Of a stretch of DNA of 64,000 nucleotides, positions 41,768-50,463 are shown one piece after another (position 1 is the first letter of the stretch; every line of letters begins with the position of its first letter). Source of the stretch: Planosporangium sp963837285 (GTDB lineage: Bacteria; Actinomycetota; Actinomycetes; Mycobacteriales; Micromonosporaceae); the NCBI GenBank assembly GCA_963837285.1, contig CAWIMS010000002.1, forward strand, positions 248,001-312,000, read 5' to 3'. The notes below the pieces were generated by a model. The model was given only the letters and a program-made list of their open reading frames with translations, did not search any database and was not told the origin of the DNA. Position numbers and translations under genes: made by a program.

Positions 41768-42814
41768 TTAGTTCTGCCGGCGACGGATCTGCCAGAAGCA
41801 GAACCCGGACAGCGCGGCGGTGAGCAGGCCGAAGATTCCGGTCTCGTACCACTGGAGTGGCCAGTAGTGGCTTTTGGGCTGCCAGGTGATTGATTCGTGC
41901 AGGTTGTACGGGGCGAGGCAGGCGGCGATCTGGTTGAGGTCGGGGCCGCCGGCTTTCGCGGTGCCTCCGCCTCCGTTCGGGTTCGGTGGTGGGAAGCAGT
42001 CGAGGTGGGTGCTGGCGGCGACGGTCCGGCCGGCGGAGTCGGTGATTGGCGGTGCGGAGGTCACCCATGCGCCCGGCGGTATGGGCAGGCCGTCGAGGTA
42101 CATCTGCGCGCCGCCGTTGTTGGTGTAGAAGCCACGGGCCTGCTGCGCGGTGGTCGGGTTGACCGGAAACGTGAGCGTGGTCGAGGGCAGCAGGTTCGGG
42201 CGCACGAGGGTGGGCATCAGGATCTGGAGGCCGATGAACACCGCGAGGGTGACGGCCATGGCGGGCACGGCGCGACGCAGTAGGAGTCCGGCGGTGGCGC
42301 CGAGGGCGAAGGCGAACGCGGCGTAGGCGAGCGGGACGATGTCGCGGGTGGCGAAGGTAGGGCCGGCGAACTTGTTGCCGGCGAGGTGGTCGAGCGGTCC
42401 GGCCCACCAGGTGATCAGGTAGCTGAGGGCCGCGGCGACCGCGATGGAGGCGAGGCCGACGACGGTGAGTTTGACCGCGAGCCATCGGCTGCGGGTGATG
42501 GTCTGGTTCCACACGAACTGGTGGGTGCCGGTCTCCAACTCCCGGCCGATCAGCGGCGCACCCCAGAACATGCCAATCAGCGCCGGGACGATGAGCACGA
42601 ATAGTGGGGTGATATGGCTCGTGTTTTCGTAGCTGCGCTGGAACTGGTTGAGCACCTCGTCGCAGGTGTTCAGCGGCGTGCACGAGGCCAGATCGGCGGT
42701 GTAGGTGTGGTGCATCGCCAGCCCGGTGACCAGGAAGTAGATCGCCGCGGCGGCGAGCAGGGCGAGGCCGGTGAGCGCTTGGGCGCGGAATTGGCGCCAA
42801 GTTAGCCAGATCAT
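41768..42814 (-). CDS. ABC-2 type permease, second transporter
   Basis: The 348 residues start MIWLTWRQFRAQALTGLALL (the typical W-RQ-R start). They have six or so membrane segments (LALLAAAAIYFLVTGLAMHH, FVLIVPALIGMFWGAPLIGR, VGLASIAVAAALSYLITWW, VPLAYAAFAFALGATAGLLL, VPAMAVTLAVFIGLQILMPT, WYETGIFGLLTAALSGFCFW). A long extracytoplasmic loop lies before the last helix. Its ATG overlaps the stop of the ATPase gene by 4 nt. Together with the GntR (YtrA-type) gene this is a three-gene exporter operon; by family it could be a drug or cell-envelope stress exporter. Confidence 0.85.
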   Translation of the reverse strand: MIWLTWRQFRAQALTGLALLAAAAIYFLVTGLAMHHTYTADLASCTPLNTCDEVLNQFQRSYENTSHITPLFVLIVPALIGMFWGAPLIGRELETGTHQFVWNQTITRSRWLAVKLTVVGLASIAVAAALSYLITWWAGPLDHLAGNKFAGPTFATRDIVPLAYAAFAFALGATAGLLLRRAVPAMAVTLAVFIGLQILMPTLVRPNLLPSTTLTFPVNPTTAQQARGFYTNNGGAQMYLDGLPIPPGAWVTSAPPITDSAGRTVAASTHLDCFPPPNPNGGGGTAKAGGPDLNQIAACLAPYNLHESITWQPKSHYWPLQWYETGIFGLLTAALSGFCFWQIRRRQN

Positions 42815-43701
42815 CGCGCGCCTCCCGTTGTCGCTGCGGAGCCGGTGGCGGCGGCCCGTTCCATGTAGGTCAGGACCAGGTCTTCAAGGTCGATACGCTC
42901 GGCCGACCAGTCCCCGGCCGGTAGGTCGGCGTCGCTGCGCACGATGAACGTGGACTGCCGCTCGGTGTGCTCGGCCCAGACCACCTCGATACCGGCGGGC
43001 AAGTCGGTGTCCGGGCGGCGAGTACAGACGAGCCGGTGGTGCTGGGATAGGAGGTCCTCGGTCTCGCCGGCGAGTTGCACCCGGGAGGCGACCAGGACGA
43101 CCAGGTAGTCGCAGACCCGTTCCAGGTCGGAGACGAGGTGCGAGGAGAGGATGACGCTGGTGTCGTTGTCGGCGACCGATTCCATCAGGTGGCGCAGGAA
43201 GTCGCGCCGGGCGAGCGGGTCGAGGCTGGCCACCGGTTCGTCGAGGATCAGCAGCTCCGGCCGCTTGGCGACGGCAACCGTCAACGCCAGTTGGGCGCGT
43301 TGGCCACCGGAGAGCTTGCCCGCCTTCTGCTTGCGGTCCAGGCCGAGCGCGTCGATGCGCGCCTGGGCCAGGCCCGCGTCCCAGCCCGGGTTCAGCTTGG
43401 CGCCGAGGGTGAGGTGGTCGGCGACCGAGAGCGTCGCATAGACCGGGGTGTCCTGGGCGACATACCCGACCCGGGCCAGCTGGGCCGGCCCGTCCACGGG
43501 TTGCGCCCCGAGCACCTCGATACTTCCGGTGGTCGGCGCGAGCATCCCGCAGGCGATCTTCAACAGCGTGGTCTTGCCCGCCCCGTTCGGCCCGACCAGG
43601 CCGACGACATGTCCTGGTGGGATTTCTAGGGTGCAGTCGGCCAACGCCTGGCGCTGGCCGTATCTCTTGCCCAACGCGTGGGCGTGCAGTACTGCGGTCA
43701 T
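42811..43701 (-). CDS. ABC transporter ATP-binding protein, second transporter
   Basis: The 296-residue ATPase has Walker A GLVGPNGAGKTTLLKIACG (about 34-52), Q-loop YVAQDTPVYATLSV, signature KLSGGQRAQLALTVAVAK, Walker B LLILDEPVASLDPLARR and H-loop VILSSHLVSDLERV. A C-terminal domain of about 70 residues follows. It overlaps the GntR gene's end (ATGA, 43698-43701), so all three are translated together. Confidence 0.9.
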   Translation of the reverse strand: MTAVLHAHALGKRYGQRQALADCTLEIPPGHVVGLVGPNGAGKTTLLKIACGMLAPTTGSIEVLGAQPVDGPAQLARVGYVAQDTPVYATLSVADHLTLGAKLNPGWDAGLAQARIDALGLDRKQKAGKLSGGQRAQLALTVAVAKRPELLILDEPVASLDPLARRDFLRHLMESVADNDTSVILSSHLVSDLERVCDYLVVLVASRVQLAGETEDLLSQHHRLVCTRRPDTDLPAGIEVVWAEHTERQSTFIVRSDADLPAGDWSAERIDLEDLVLTYMERAAATGSAATTGGAR

Positions 43702-44087
43702 GTCTCCTCTTCGGTGTCCTCGCGGAGGGTGGCGGAAATCAGGGCTTCGATGCCTGGCCCGGTGAGACCGGCGGTGCGGGCTTTGGCCAGCCAGGTACGT
43801 AGTTCGTCTTGGAGTGGGCCGTGGGCGGCCAGCGACGCCTGGCCGAGGGACCGGGTGATGAAGGTGCCCACGCCCGGCTTGGCCGCGGCCAGGCCCTGGT
43901 GTTCGAGTTCGCGGTAGGCCTTGCTCACGGTGTTCGGGTTGATCGCCACCTTGGCGACCACCTCTTTGACCGTGGGCAGCTTGTCGCCCTCGGCGAGCAG
44001 GCCGAGCAGGAGCGCTTGGCGTACCTGTCCGACGATCTGCAGGTACGGGGCAATGCCGGAACGCGTGTCGAGATGGAACGAGATCAC
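43698..44087 (-). CDS. GntR-family regulator, YtrA subfamily
   Basis: Start chosen at GTG 44087 because GGGAG lies just upstream; ATG 44099 in the same frame has no ribosome site. It has 129 residues. The winged helix is SGIAPYLQIVGQVRQALLLG, KLPTVKEVVAKVAINPNTVS, KAYRELEHQGLAAAKPGVGT and FITRSLGQASL. The short C-terminal helical part (RTWLAKARTAGLTGPGIEAL) is characteristic of YtrA-type GntR proteins, which autoregulate ABC transporter operons. It is the first gene of the transporter operon. Confidence 0.85.
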   Translation of the reverse strand: MISFHLDTRSGIAPYLQIVGQVRQALLLGLLAEGDKLPTVKEVVAKVAINPNTVSKAYRELEHQGLAAAKPGVGTFITRSLGQASLAAHGPLQDELRTWLAKARTAGLTGPGIEALISATLREDTEEET

Positions 44088-44093
44088 CGCTAC

Positions 44094-44146
44094 TCCCATT
44101 TCGCTATGGCCCTAGTAGAATGGGAATACGGGAGCCTACTTGTCAA
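44094..44146 (-). promoter_or_regulatory. promoter and inverted repeat upstream of the YtrA-type operon
   Basis: TTGACA (44146-44141, minus strand) is followed at about 17-18 nt by a CATTCT-like -10. TCCCATT (44094-44100) and AATGGGA (44119-44125) form an inverted repeat around an 18-nt spacer covering the likely transcription start. This is the expected position for the autorepressor's operator. Confidence 0.5.
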
Positions 44147-44251
44147 GCCGAGCGGCGTGCAGGTTTGTTAATGAGCGTGTCCCAACCTCGTTCCCGCAGG
44201 TGAACCTGGGTTGACAGCAGGGCTGTTGGTGCTCAAGCGCAGCTCAGCGAA

Positions 44252-45263
44252 GGTGATCGACTTTGTGTTGACAAGAACCACCGCCGGGGTGGGCGCGGAT
44301 CACGATGCGGTCTCGACACGGGCGGTACCGAACGGGTCACGGATCAGGTACTGCAGGGCCTGGATCGCCTTGACGATCGAGGTGAGTTGGCCCGGTCGGC
44401 CCCGGAAGTCGCAGGTGAGCACCTTCCAGCACTTGAGTTGGGCGTTGGCTCGTTCGCCGACACACCGCAGACTGGCCTGAGCACGGTTGGCGGCTTTCTT
44501 CGCCTCGGGCAGCGTCTTCTCGCCACGCTTGCGCTTGTAGCCGGTGATCACGTCGGGGTGCAGACCGATGTAGCCCAGATCGGCCAGCAGTCCCAGAAAC
44601 GCCAGAACCTTCTCCGCGATCCCGAAGCGGCGGGCGGCGGTGATGTCGACGGTGCGCCCGGGCAGCACTCCGGAAACCCACAGCAACTCCCCGTCCGGGG
44701 CGGCTACGGTCTGCACCGCACCGCCGTGGCGCTTGTGTTTGCCGGAGTACCAGTGTTGCTTTTGGGTGTAGCGGGCGGCGACGCGTTCGGTCGGGATGTT
44801 GACTCCATCGACGATCAGGTAGTCCCAGCCGGCCTTGGCCGCTAGGTACACCACCTCGGTCAGCGGCAGGGCCCGCCGGGCCAGGACCTTGATGCCTTCC
44901 TGGATCAGGGTGCGGCAGGTGCTTTTCGGCACTCCGTTGCCCTCACCCAACTTGCGGTAGGTGTGTCCGCCTTCCAGCCAGGCCAGGGTCAGGATCGCCT
45001 GTGTGGTGGTGTCGTGCACCCGCCAGCGGGTACCGATGCGCTTCTGGTAGCGGGTCAGCGCCGCGGCCAGACGCTGCACGACGTGTACTGGCGTGGCCAG
45101 GGCCAGACCGTAGATGATGGGCGAGGAGGTCTCCGGATTTTGGTTCGTCACACAGCCGACGTACCGGAGACCTCCCCCCATTGTGATCTCCCCCGCCGGT
45201 CGTGATCACACTGTGATCAGCGCCGTCGACCGCGGTGGTTCTTGTCCACAGAAGTTGATCACC
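44252..45263 (-). mobile_element. IS5-type insertion sequence with 30-nt inverted repeats
   Basis: The left end GGTGATCGACTTTGTG, then TTGACAAGAACCACCGC, is mirrored at the right end (inverted: GGTGATCAACTTCTGTGGAC, then AAGAACCACCGC). A clear target duplication is not seen. The 1.0-kb body carries one intact transposase gene. Confidence 0.75.
44300..45181 (-). CDS. IS5-family (DDE_Tnp_4) transposase
   Basis: The 293 residues contain an N-terminal HTH-like region (TTTQAILTLAWLEGGHTYRK, GEGNGVPKSTCRTLIQEGIK) and the DDE_Tnp_4 core: DYLIVDGVNIPTER (first D), HWYSGKHKRHGGAVQTVAAP, GVLPGRTVDITAARRF, LADLGYIGLHPDVI (second D) and ASLRCVGERANAQLKCWKVL (E region). Full length without frame damage. 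It moves the IS in which it lies. Confidence 0.85.
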   Translation of the reverse strand: MGGGLRYVGCVTNQNPETSSPIIYGLALATPVHVVQRLAAALTRYQKRIGTRWRVHDTTTQAILTLAWLEGGHTYRKLGEGNGVPKSTCRTLIQEGIKVLARRALPLTEVVYLAAKAGWDYLIVDGVNIPTERVAARYTQKQHWYSGKHKRHGGAVQTVAAPDGELLWVSGVLPGRTVDITAARRFGIAEKVLAFLGLLADLGYIGLHPDVITGYKRKRGEKTLPEAKKAANRAQASLRCVGERANAQLKCWKVLTCDFRGRPGQLTSIVKAIQALQYLIRDPFGTARVETAS

Positions 45264-45369
45264 CGTGTTGACCTCCGGTTGAGCGCCAACGTTCCCGTTG
45301 TCAACCCCTTTCGACCTGCGGGAAAGAAGTTGGGACAAGCTCAATAGGCCGGATCACATAACCGGGCGA

Positions 45370-45560
45370 AGCCCGATCGTGTCGATGACCAGACGGTGGT
45401 CGTAGACCAACGGCCGCCCACCACGGGCCGGGTCACGCACCGTCAGGACCGCCGACACCACCTCCCACATGCCGTCGGTCAACGCGCAGGGGTAATCTCG
45501 GCGGGCGTCATCCCCGCCACGGTTGATGTTGTCCACAAACACGCGATCGTGGCGGGGATG
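45370..45560 (-). pseudogene. transposase N-terminal scrap (IS5-like) inserted in IS256 remnant
   Basis: The minus strand encodes RRDYPCALTDGMWEVVSAVL and GGRPLVYDHRLVIDTIGL. This is the usual N-terminus of IS5-group transposases (YPSDLTDAQW-type). It stops at 45354. Its start lies inside the IS256-type remnant, so it interrupts that gene. Only about 60 residues remain. Confidence 0.55.
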
Positions 45561-45619
45561 ACCCCCTCCAGGCGCGTCGACACGCCGCAAACCCATACAC
45601 CACAACGGAACCCGGCACC

Positions 45620-46023
45620 GCTACCTTGGCATATAAGGAAAGCACCACCTCGTCGACCCCGGACAGCCGCCGCTGGCGTTCGCTGACGATCTGCGGTTCG
45701 AACGTGCCGGCCCGATCACGGGGCACGTCGATGGCCACCTGACCGGTGGCCTCGGTCAACACCGTCTTCGACCGGACGCCGTTGCGGATGTTGCCTGCTC
45801 CGACACCCGCCGAATCATGCTTCTCGTAACCGAGGTGCTCGGTCATCTCCTCGTTGAGGGCAGTCTCCAACACCGTCTTCGTCAGCTGCTTGAGCAACCC
45901 GTCCGGGCCAGTCAGCGACAGGCCCTGCTCCTTGGCCAGCCGGATCAGCTCCACCGCGGCCTGCTGCTCAGCCGACGGCTCGGCCTGCTTCCTCTTCGTC
46001 ACATCGTCAAGTGTCGCGGTCAT
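45620..46023 (-). pseudogene. IS256-family transposase, N-terminal part
   Basis: From ATG 46023 (MTATLDDVTKRKQAEPSAEQ) it keeps the conserved IS256 start: LLKQLTKTVLETALNEEMTE, HLGYEKHDSAG, GNIRNGVRSKTVLTEATGQV and DVPRDRAGTFEPQIV, then ERQRRLSGVDEVVLSLYAK. After that the frame enters unrelated sequence. The catalytic C-terminal two thirds are missing. Confidence 0.75.
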
Positions 46024-46185
46024 CACGCCACCTTCCCCGCCGGCCAACCGGCCGGCGTGTCAGGCCGGAAACACCTTTAGATCCACAGCCCCCCGCCAGC
46101 GCAGCGCAGCCCCCGGCCCTACGGCGTCGTTTGGACGCAAGGACCTATGAGCGATCACCAGCGTTGACGTCGGGACCTTTGAAGT

Positions 46186-46283
46186 ATCCAGAACGCCGCA
46201 CCTTGCCGTGTCGATCTCCAGCCGAGACGACCGGGCCTGTGACCAGCAGGTTCAGGTTCGACTGATGACACGTTGGGTGCACA
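46186..46283 (+). repeat. dispersed intergenic repeat, copy E (left part only)
   Basis: Begins TCCAGAACGCC and has GTGTCGATCTCCAGCCGAG, TGTGACCAGCAGGTTCAGGT and CGACTGATGACACGTTGGGT, then leaves the repeat after TGCACAC. It is adjacent to the IS256 remnant. Confidence 0.65.
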
Positions 46284-46602
46284 CAATCGGACATATCGCT
46301 CTGCGTAGCGAATGCGCTGGTCAAGGCATCGGCCGAGACCATCGGAGTTGTCGCAGCACCGATCTCGGCGTAGCGCTCAGGATGTTGTTGTTGCAGGTCA
46401 GAGGCATGGAGGCTTGTCGCAGGTTCGTGCCGTGTGGCACCGCAGATCACCCGCTGGCTTGTGGACCATCTTCCGCTTGGCGCGACGGTCAGTCACGGTC
46501 GCAACCCCGGGCGCGCCTGCCTAGGGTTGAAATTCTCTCCCCTCGCACTTGCCCGTCCGACGAGTGAGCACGCGGGCCCGCCGGTCCCGTGCACACTAGC
46601 AA
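46284..46602. other. gene-free stretch before the ISNCY-type element
   Basis: About 320 nt. No open frame here looks like a real protein, and no structural motif stands out. Confidence 0.4.
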
Positions 46603-46610
46603 CTAGCTAG

Positions 46611-48308
46611 TTCGACCTGAAAAAGTAGGTATCGGTCTTGGGGTTGAGCTGGGCAGATAGCTGGGTGGCGGCTACGGACATGGTCGGGTTGACCGGGGTG
46701 TTGGCTGAAGGTAGTGCGGGGTAAGGGGTTGACGCTTGATAGTCGGTGCACATGGAGGCTGGCTGGCGATGGTCGATGTCATCCGGCTGCGGCAAGGTTA
46801 ACGATCTTGACCAGGTTGTGGGCGAAGACGCCGTACCCGCACCAGGTGGTGGTGCGCTGTTCGCCGTCGAGGCGGCTGCGGTCCCAGCCGTAGCCTCGTT
46901 TAAGGCAGCTGATGCGTCCTTCGCAGCCGGTGCGCCAGGCGACCAACCTGCGGAACCCTCGTCGGTGTTGGGTTTCCCGGCGGGCGGTGTCGGGTCTGCC
47001 CTTGCGGGGGATGGCCACCGTCGTGACGCCCAGGTGGTGCAGGTCGTCGTCGACGGCGACCTCACCGTAGTTGTGGTCGGCGGTGACGGCGCGGGGAGCC
47101 TTGCCGGTACCGGCGATGATCCGCCCGATCGCGGGGGCCAGTTGGGGCGCGTCGGGTGGGTTGCCCACCTGCATGGTGTAGTCGCAGATCACACCGTCGA
47201 CGTTGTCGACGATCTGGGCCTTGTAGCCGAATTCGACTGGCTTGCCCAGGCGGCCTTTGACGATGGGGCGGGCGTCGGGGTCGTGCAGGCTGACGACGCG
47301 GGTGGCCGCGTCGGGGGTGCCGCCGGCCAGGCGGGTGCGGGTCTGGGCGGTCACCGCGGTGGTGGCGGTGATGGTGGTGGCCAGCTGCGATAGGGCTTGG
47401 CGTAGCTGCCCGGCCCGTCGGCCGGTGGCCGTGCGCAGGGCCCGGCGGGCGTTGCGCAGCACCGCACCGGCCTCGGCGGCGGCGTGCTCGGCCAGGCCAG
47501 CCAGTTCGGCGGTGATCCGGGCGACCGTGGCCCGGGCCTGTTCCTTGACGCTGGAGGCCCGCACCCGCAGCTGTTGGTTGAGGGTGTGGGCGCGTCGGCG
47601 CGCCGCCCGGGACCGGTCCCGGTAGGCGGTGCGGGTGGCCCCACCGGCGGCCTTGACCCGCCGCACCAGCCGGGCGATCGTCGACACCGCGGTCGCGCAC
47701 AATCCCGAATCGGTCGGGTAGCACACGTTGGCCTCAACCACCGTGGTGTCGGCGCGGACTTTTCCCAGTCGTAGCAACCGCGCCTCGTTCGCGTTGGCCA
47801 GCAACTGTTCGTTGAGCCGCTCGATCGTCTGTTGCCCGCACCGGGTGGTGAGCTTCATGAGGGTGGTCGGGTGGGGCACCTTCTGGTCCATCCCGATCCG
47901 GCAGAACCGGTGCCAAGTGATCGAGTCGGCCACCTGGGCACACAGCGACTCGTAGCTCAGACGATGCCGGAACTTCAAGTACATCATCCGCAGATACGTC
48001 TCGATCGGCGTCGACGGACGCCCGTGGTCGGGGCTGAAGCACGCGGCGAACGGGGCGAAGAACCGCTCGTCGTCCAGGAGCGCGTCCACCCGCGCCAGCT
48101 CGGTCGGCAACCGCAGGTACTCCACCGGGATGATCGACTCCCACGGTGGTGCCGACCGGTCGTTGCGTGTCCGTAGCATCAGCGCACCAACCCCCTATGA
48201 CATCACGCCTGCAGCCAGCCTCCCTCCGAACGGGCATGAACGCCCCACCCCACCCGGGTTATTTGTGCCGGTCAAGCCCAAGATCTGCACGTACTTTTTC
48301 AGGTCGAA
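46611..48308 (-). mobile_element. ISNCY/IS1182-type insertion sequence with CTAGCTAG flanks
   Basis: The inverted ends are TTCGACCTGAAAAAGTA on the left and the same sequence, inverted, on the right; further matching words (TCTTGGG, TTGA) follow inward. CTAGCTAG occurs immediately outside both ends (46603-46610 and 48309-48316), either an 8-bp target duplication or part of the palindromic target. The element is 1.7 kb. Confidence 0.85.
46779..48179 (-). CDS. ISNCY/IS1182-type transposase
   Basis: The 466 residues start MLRTRNDRSAPPWESIIPVE and contain the DUF772 region (FFAPFAACFSPDHGRPSTPI, ETYLRMMYLKFRHRLSYESL, DSITWHRFCRIGMDQ), the first catalytic Asp in GKVRADTTVVEANVCYPTDS, the middle helices, VEFGYKAQIVDNVDGV (second part) and RRLVAWRTGCEGRISCLKRG (E region). 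Intact and within the inverted repeats, so probably active. Confidence 0.85.
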   Translation of the reverse strand: MLRTRNDRSAPPWESIIPVEYLRLPTELARVDALLDDERFFAPFAACFSPDHGRPSTPIETYLRMMYLKFRHRLSYESLCAQVADSITWHRFCRIGMDQKVPHPTTLMKLTTRCGQQTIERLNEQLLANANEARLLRLGKVRADTTVVEANVCYPTDSGLCATAVSTIARLVRRVKAAGGATRTAYRDRSRAARRRAHTLNQQLRVRASSVKEQARATVARITAELAGLAEHAAAEAGAVLRNARRALRTATGRRAGQLRQALSQLATTITATTAVTAQTRTRLAGGTPDAATRVVSLHDPDARPIVKGRLGKPVEFGYKAQIVDNVDGVICDYTMQVGNPPDAPQLAPAIGRIIAGTGKAPRAVTADHNYGEVAVDDDLHHLGVTTVAIPRKGRPDTARRETQHRRGFRRLVAWRTGCEGRISCLKRGYGWDRSRLDGEQRTTTWCGYGVFAHNLVKIVNLAAAG

Positions 48309-48688
48309 CTAGCTAGACAAACCCGATCATCGCTGCCCAGAGGGCATTTTTACTGCATCTCCACGACCGCCCAAGCGTCACCCAGCCGGTTTGGCACTCG
48401 TCCCGCTCTGTCCGCCGCGGCCCGCCTCCCACGGTCGGCTGGTGCTCAGCTGTTGGTGTCCGGGGTCAAGTACGCCACCGACCTCGCCCGTCCGTTCAAG
48501 ACCTTCGGCGACACAGCGCACCATCTCCTGGTACCGCGGACGAGGTGCGGTAGGCGGGTGCGCCGCCGCGCGGACGCACGTTGCTGGCCTCGCGGCACGG
48601 CGACCTGCCGACCACGGTCGGCCTGGGTTCGCGGCGGGACCATCACAGGAAAATGTCGGTCCGTCGCGGCCGACGCCGCGGACTCCCG
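48309..48688. other. gene-free stretch right of the ISNCY-type element
   Basis: About 380 nt. Open frames here are long only because of GC bias. Minus-strand residues such as VRCVAEGLERTGEVGGVL could be part of a lost gene. Nothing can be assigned. Confidence 0.35.
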
Positions 48689-49429
48689 TTATCGCGGACT
48701 GCTCGATCGCGGTTGATCGGAGCCGTCGATCGCAGCGGCCACCGCGACCACCCCCCGGATGAACTTCTCGATCCGGGCGGGTTCCACCCAGTCGTCGCAC
48801 ACGGCGGCCAGGTATTGCCCGGACAGCTGCCAGAAGCGGATGGACGCCACCTCGTCCAGCGCGAGGCGGACTGCGGAATTGACGCTGCCGGAGACTTCGT
48901 ATCGTTCCTCTGGCGCAAGCCACCGGGTGATTAGGCGGCGGCGAAACCTCGATGTTGGATGGTCTCGGCGAAGCAAGACATAGCAGACCGTTCCCAATGA
49001 GTCGCTCTGGGAAACCCACTCCAGGACGAGCGGGTAGCCGTCGCGTTCGCCATCGAGAGTGATCAGCGGCGTGCCCCAGGCCGGCGGGTAGTCCGGCCAG
49101 GAGGCGGGCAGCGTGGCACGCGCAGGCCCGGCACGCGCCCGCCACCCGGCCGAGTCCGCCCACGTATTGATCGCTGCCACCTTGCGGTCCTTGGTCCGGC
49201 GAAGCCAGGCACGGACGATGACGACGAGCACCACCGTCGCGATGACCGAGATCAGCAGATTGGCCAGTACGAGTCTCCGATCGGACCCGTCCGCGAGAAC
49301 GAAATTCAGCGTGTGGCATCGCTCGGAAAACCGACGTGGTGTCTCGTCGCCGAAGGCGAGCCCATCAGGATAGTGAGCGAGGTACCCGCTGAGGTCGCAA
49401 CCGGGGTGATATCGCTGCCACAGCTGCAT
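48689..49429 (-). CDS. membrane-anchored hypothetical protein
   Basis: Start ATG 49429 behind GGAAGGAG. 246 residues: a soluble start (MQLWQRYHPGCDLSGYLAHY), one strong membrane helix (LVLANLLISVIATVVLVVIV at about 60-79), then RAWLRRTKDRK and a soluble C-terminal region of about 160 residues with GYPLVLEWVSQSDSLGTVCY and KFIRGVVAVAAAIDG. No family is recognised. Confidence 0.6.
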   Translation of the reverse strand: MQLWQRYHPGCDLSGYLAHYPDGLAFGDETPRRFSERCHTLNFVLADGSDRRLVLANLLISVIATVVLVVIVRAWLRRTKDRKVAAINTWADSAGWRARAGPARATLPASWPDYPPAWGTPLITLDGERDGYPLVLEWVSQSDSLGTVCYVLLRRDHPTSRFRRRLITRWLAPEERYEVSGSVNSAVRLALDEVASIRFWQLSGQYLAAVCDDWVEPARIEKFIRGVVAVAAAIDGSDQPRSSSPR

Positions 49430-49568
49430 GTATCGATCTCCTTCCGGATACGCCGCCGACGCAGCCGCAACGCCGATGGACACACTCGATCGGCCACGTC
49501 GCCATTGGGTCCGCAAAGCGGTCGGGGACACCGGTCCTGTTCGACCCACCGGACGCGGAGCGGACCAC

Positions 49569-50351
49569 TCATGGCGCCGCGTGGTAATCGGCCCCAAGAC
49601 GCTCGGCGACCGCGAGCATCACCGGTGCGCTGGGCACGGTGCCGATCGGGGTGCGGGCCCAAGGTTGGCGTTGTCCGGCCCGATACACGCGGAGCTCCTC
49701 CTTCTCGCGGACCACCCGGTCCACTTCCGGCCAGGCGGTGGTCTGTCCACCGGTCGTGACTCCGAACGGCCCGAGAGTCAGCGCGCCGAATGTCACTCCG
49801 GCCGGGGAACGGGCGGCGGCCAGCGCGGCGGGCAGGGTGGCCGCCACGACGAGCGCGGCGATCCGGTCGATGTCGCGGTTCAGGCTCAGCAGCGCGCCAG
49901 TCTCGCCCAGCTCGTCCTGCCGGCGAAGGTAGTAGACCCGACGCCTGGAACCGCTGCCCTGAGCGCCGCCCTCGAAGGAGAAGCTCTCGACGAGATAGAC
50001 GCCGGACCACGGAAATGCGATGGTCTCCAACCTCGACGTCTGGACGAAGCCGCCCTCGTACTCGTACAAGTCGACCGCGCCGACCGTACGGGCCCGGTGA
50101 AGTCCTGCGGCCAGGAGCCAGACCCAGACGCCGACCCCAGCAACCGCCATCACGGAAAGGACGACCGGCAGCCACCCCTCCCCCGGTCTTTGGCTCAGCA
50201 GCCACCCGACGAAGACCAGGCCCGCCACACCCACCAGCACGAGGCTGGCCGCGACCCGGTAATAGAAGGCCATCGTTACCAGCCGCTCGAACCGGCGCAG
50301 CGTGCCCAGTCCCGCAGCTGCGGCACGCACCTCGGCGGGCGGATCCGTCAT
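49569..50351 (-). CDS. DUF6585-like membrane protein
   Basis: The 260 residues have two adjacent membrane segments (VAASLVLVGVAGLVFVGWLL and LPVVLSVMAVAGVGVWVWLL) and a cytoplasmic beta-rich part: VDLYEYEGGFVQTSRLETIA and FPWSGVYLVES, then FGALTLGPFGVTTGGQTTAW. The strand pattern (Y-E-GG-V, W-V-V) resembles PH-like domains seen in DUF6585 proteins. The role is unknown. It is on the same strand as the neighbouring membrane protein gene, 139 nt away. Confidence 0.55.
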   Translation of the reverse strand: MTDPPAEVRAAAAGLGTLRRFERLVTMAFYYRVAASLVLVGVAGLVFVGWLLSQRPGEGWLPVVLSVMAVAGVGVWVWLLAAGLHRARTVGAVDLYEYEGGFVQTSRLETIAFPWSGVYLVESFSFEGGAQGSGSRRRVYYLRRQDELGETGALLSLNRDIDRIAALVVAATLPAALAAARSPAGVTFGALTLGPFGVTTGGQTTAWPEVDRVVREKEELRVYRAGQRQPWARTPIGTVPSAPVMLAVAERLGADYHAAP

Positions 50352-50463
50352 GTAACGAGTATCGATGGAACCACGCCGGTTTCACCAGCCGCCGGCGGCG
50401 CTGCGCGGCTTCGGTCGCCAGCGTCATCCCGGACCGTCCCGAGTCGACCGCGCAGGCACGGCG

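Noticed and set aside
33370..46283. Dispersed repeats as a conserved protein (minus-strand frame with TCHQSNPNLLVTGPVVSAG)
   Set aside because: Copies C, D and E share the frame, but copy B has a 1-nt indel and none has a consistent start, so coding conservation is not supported.
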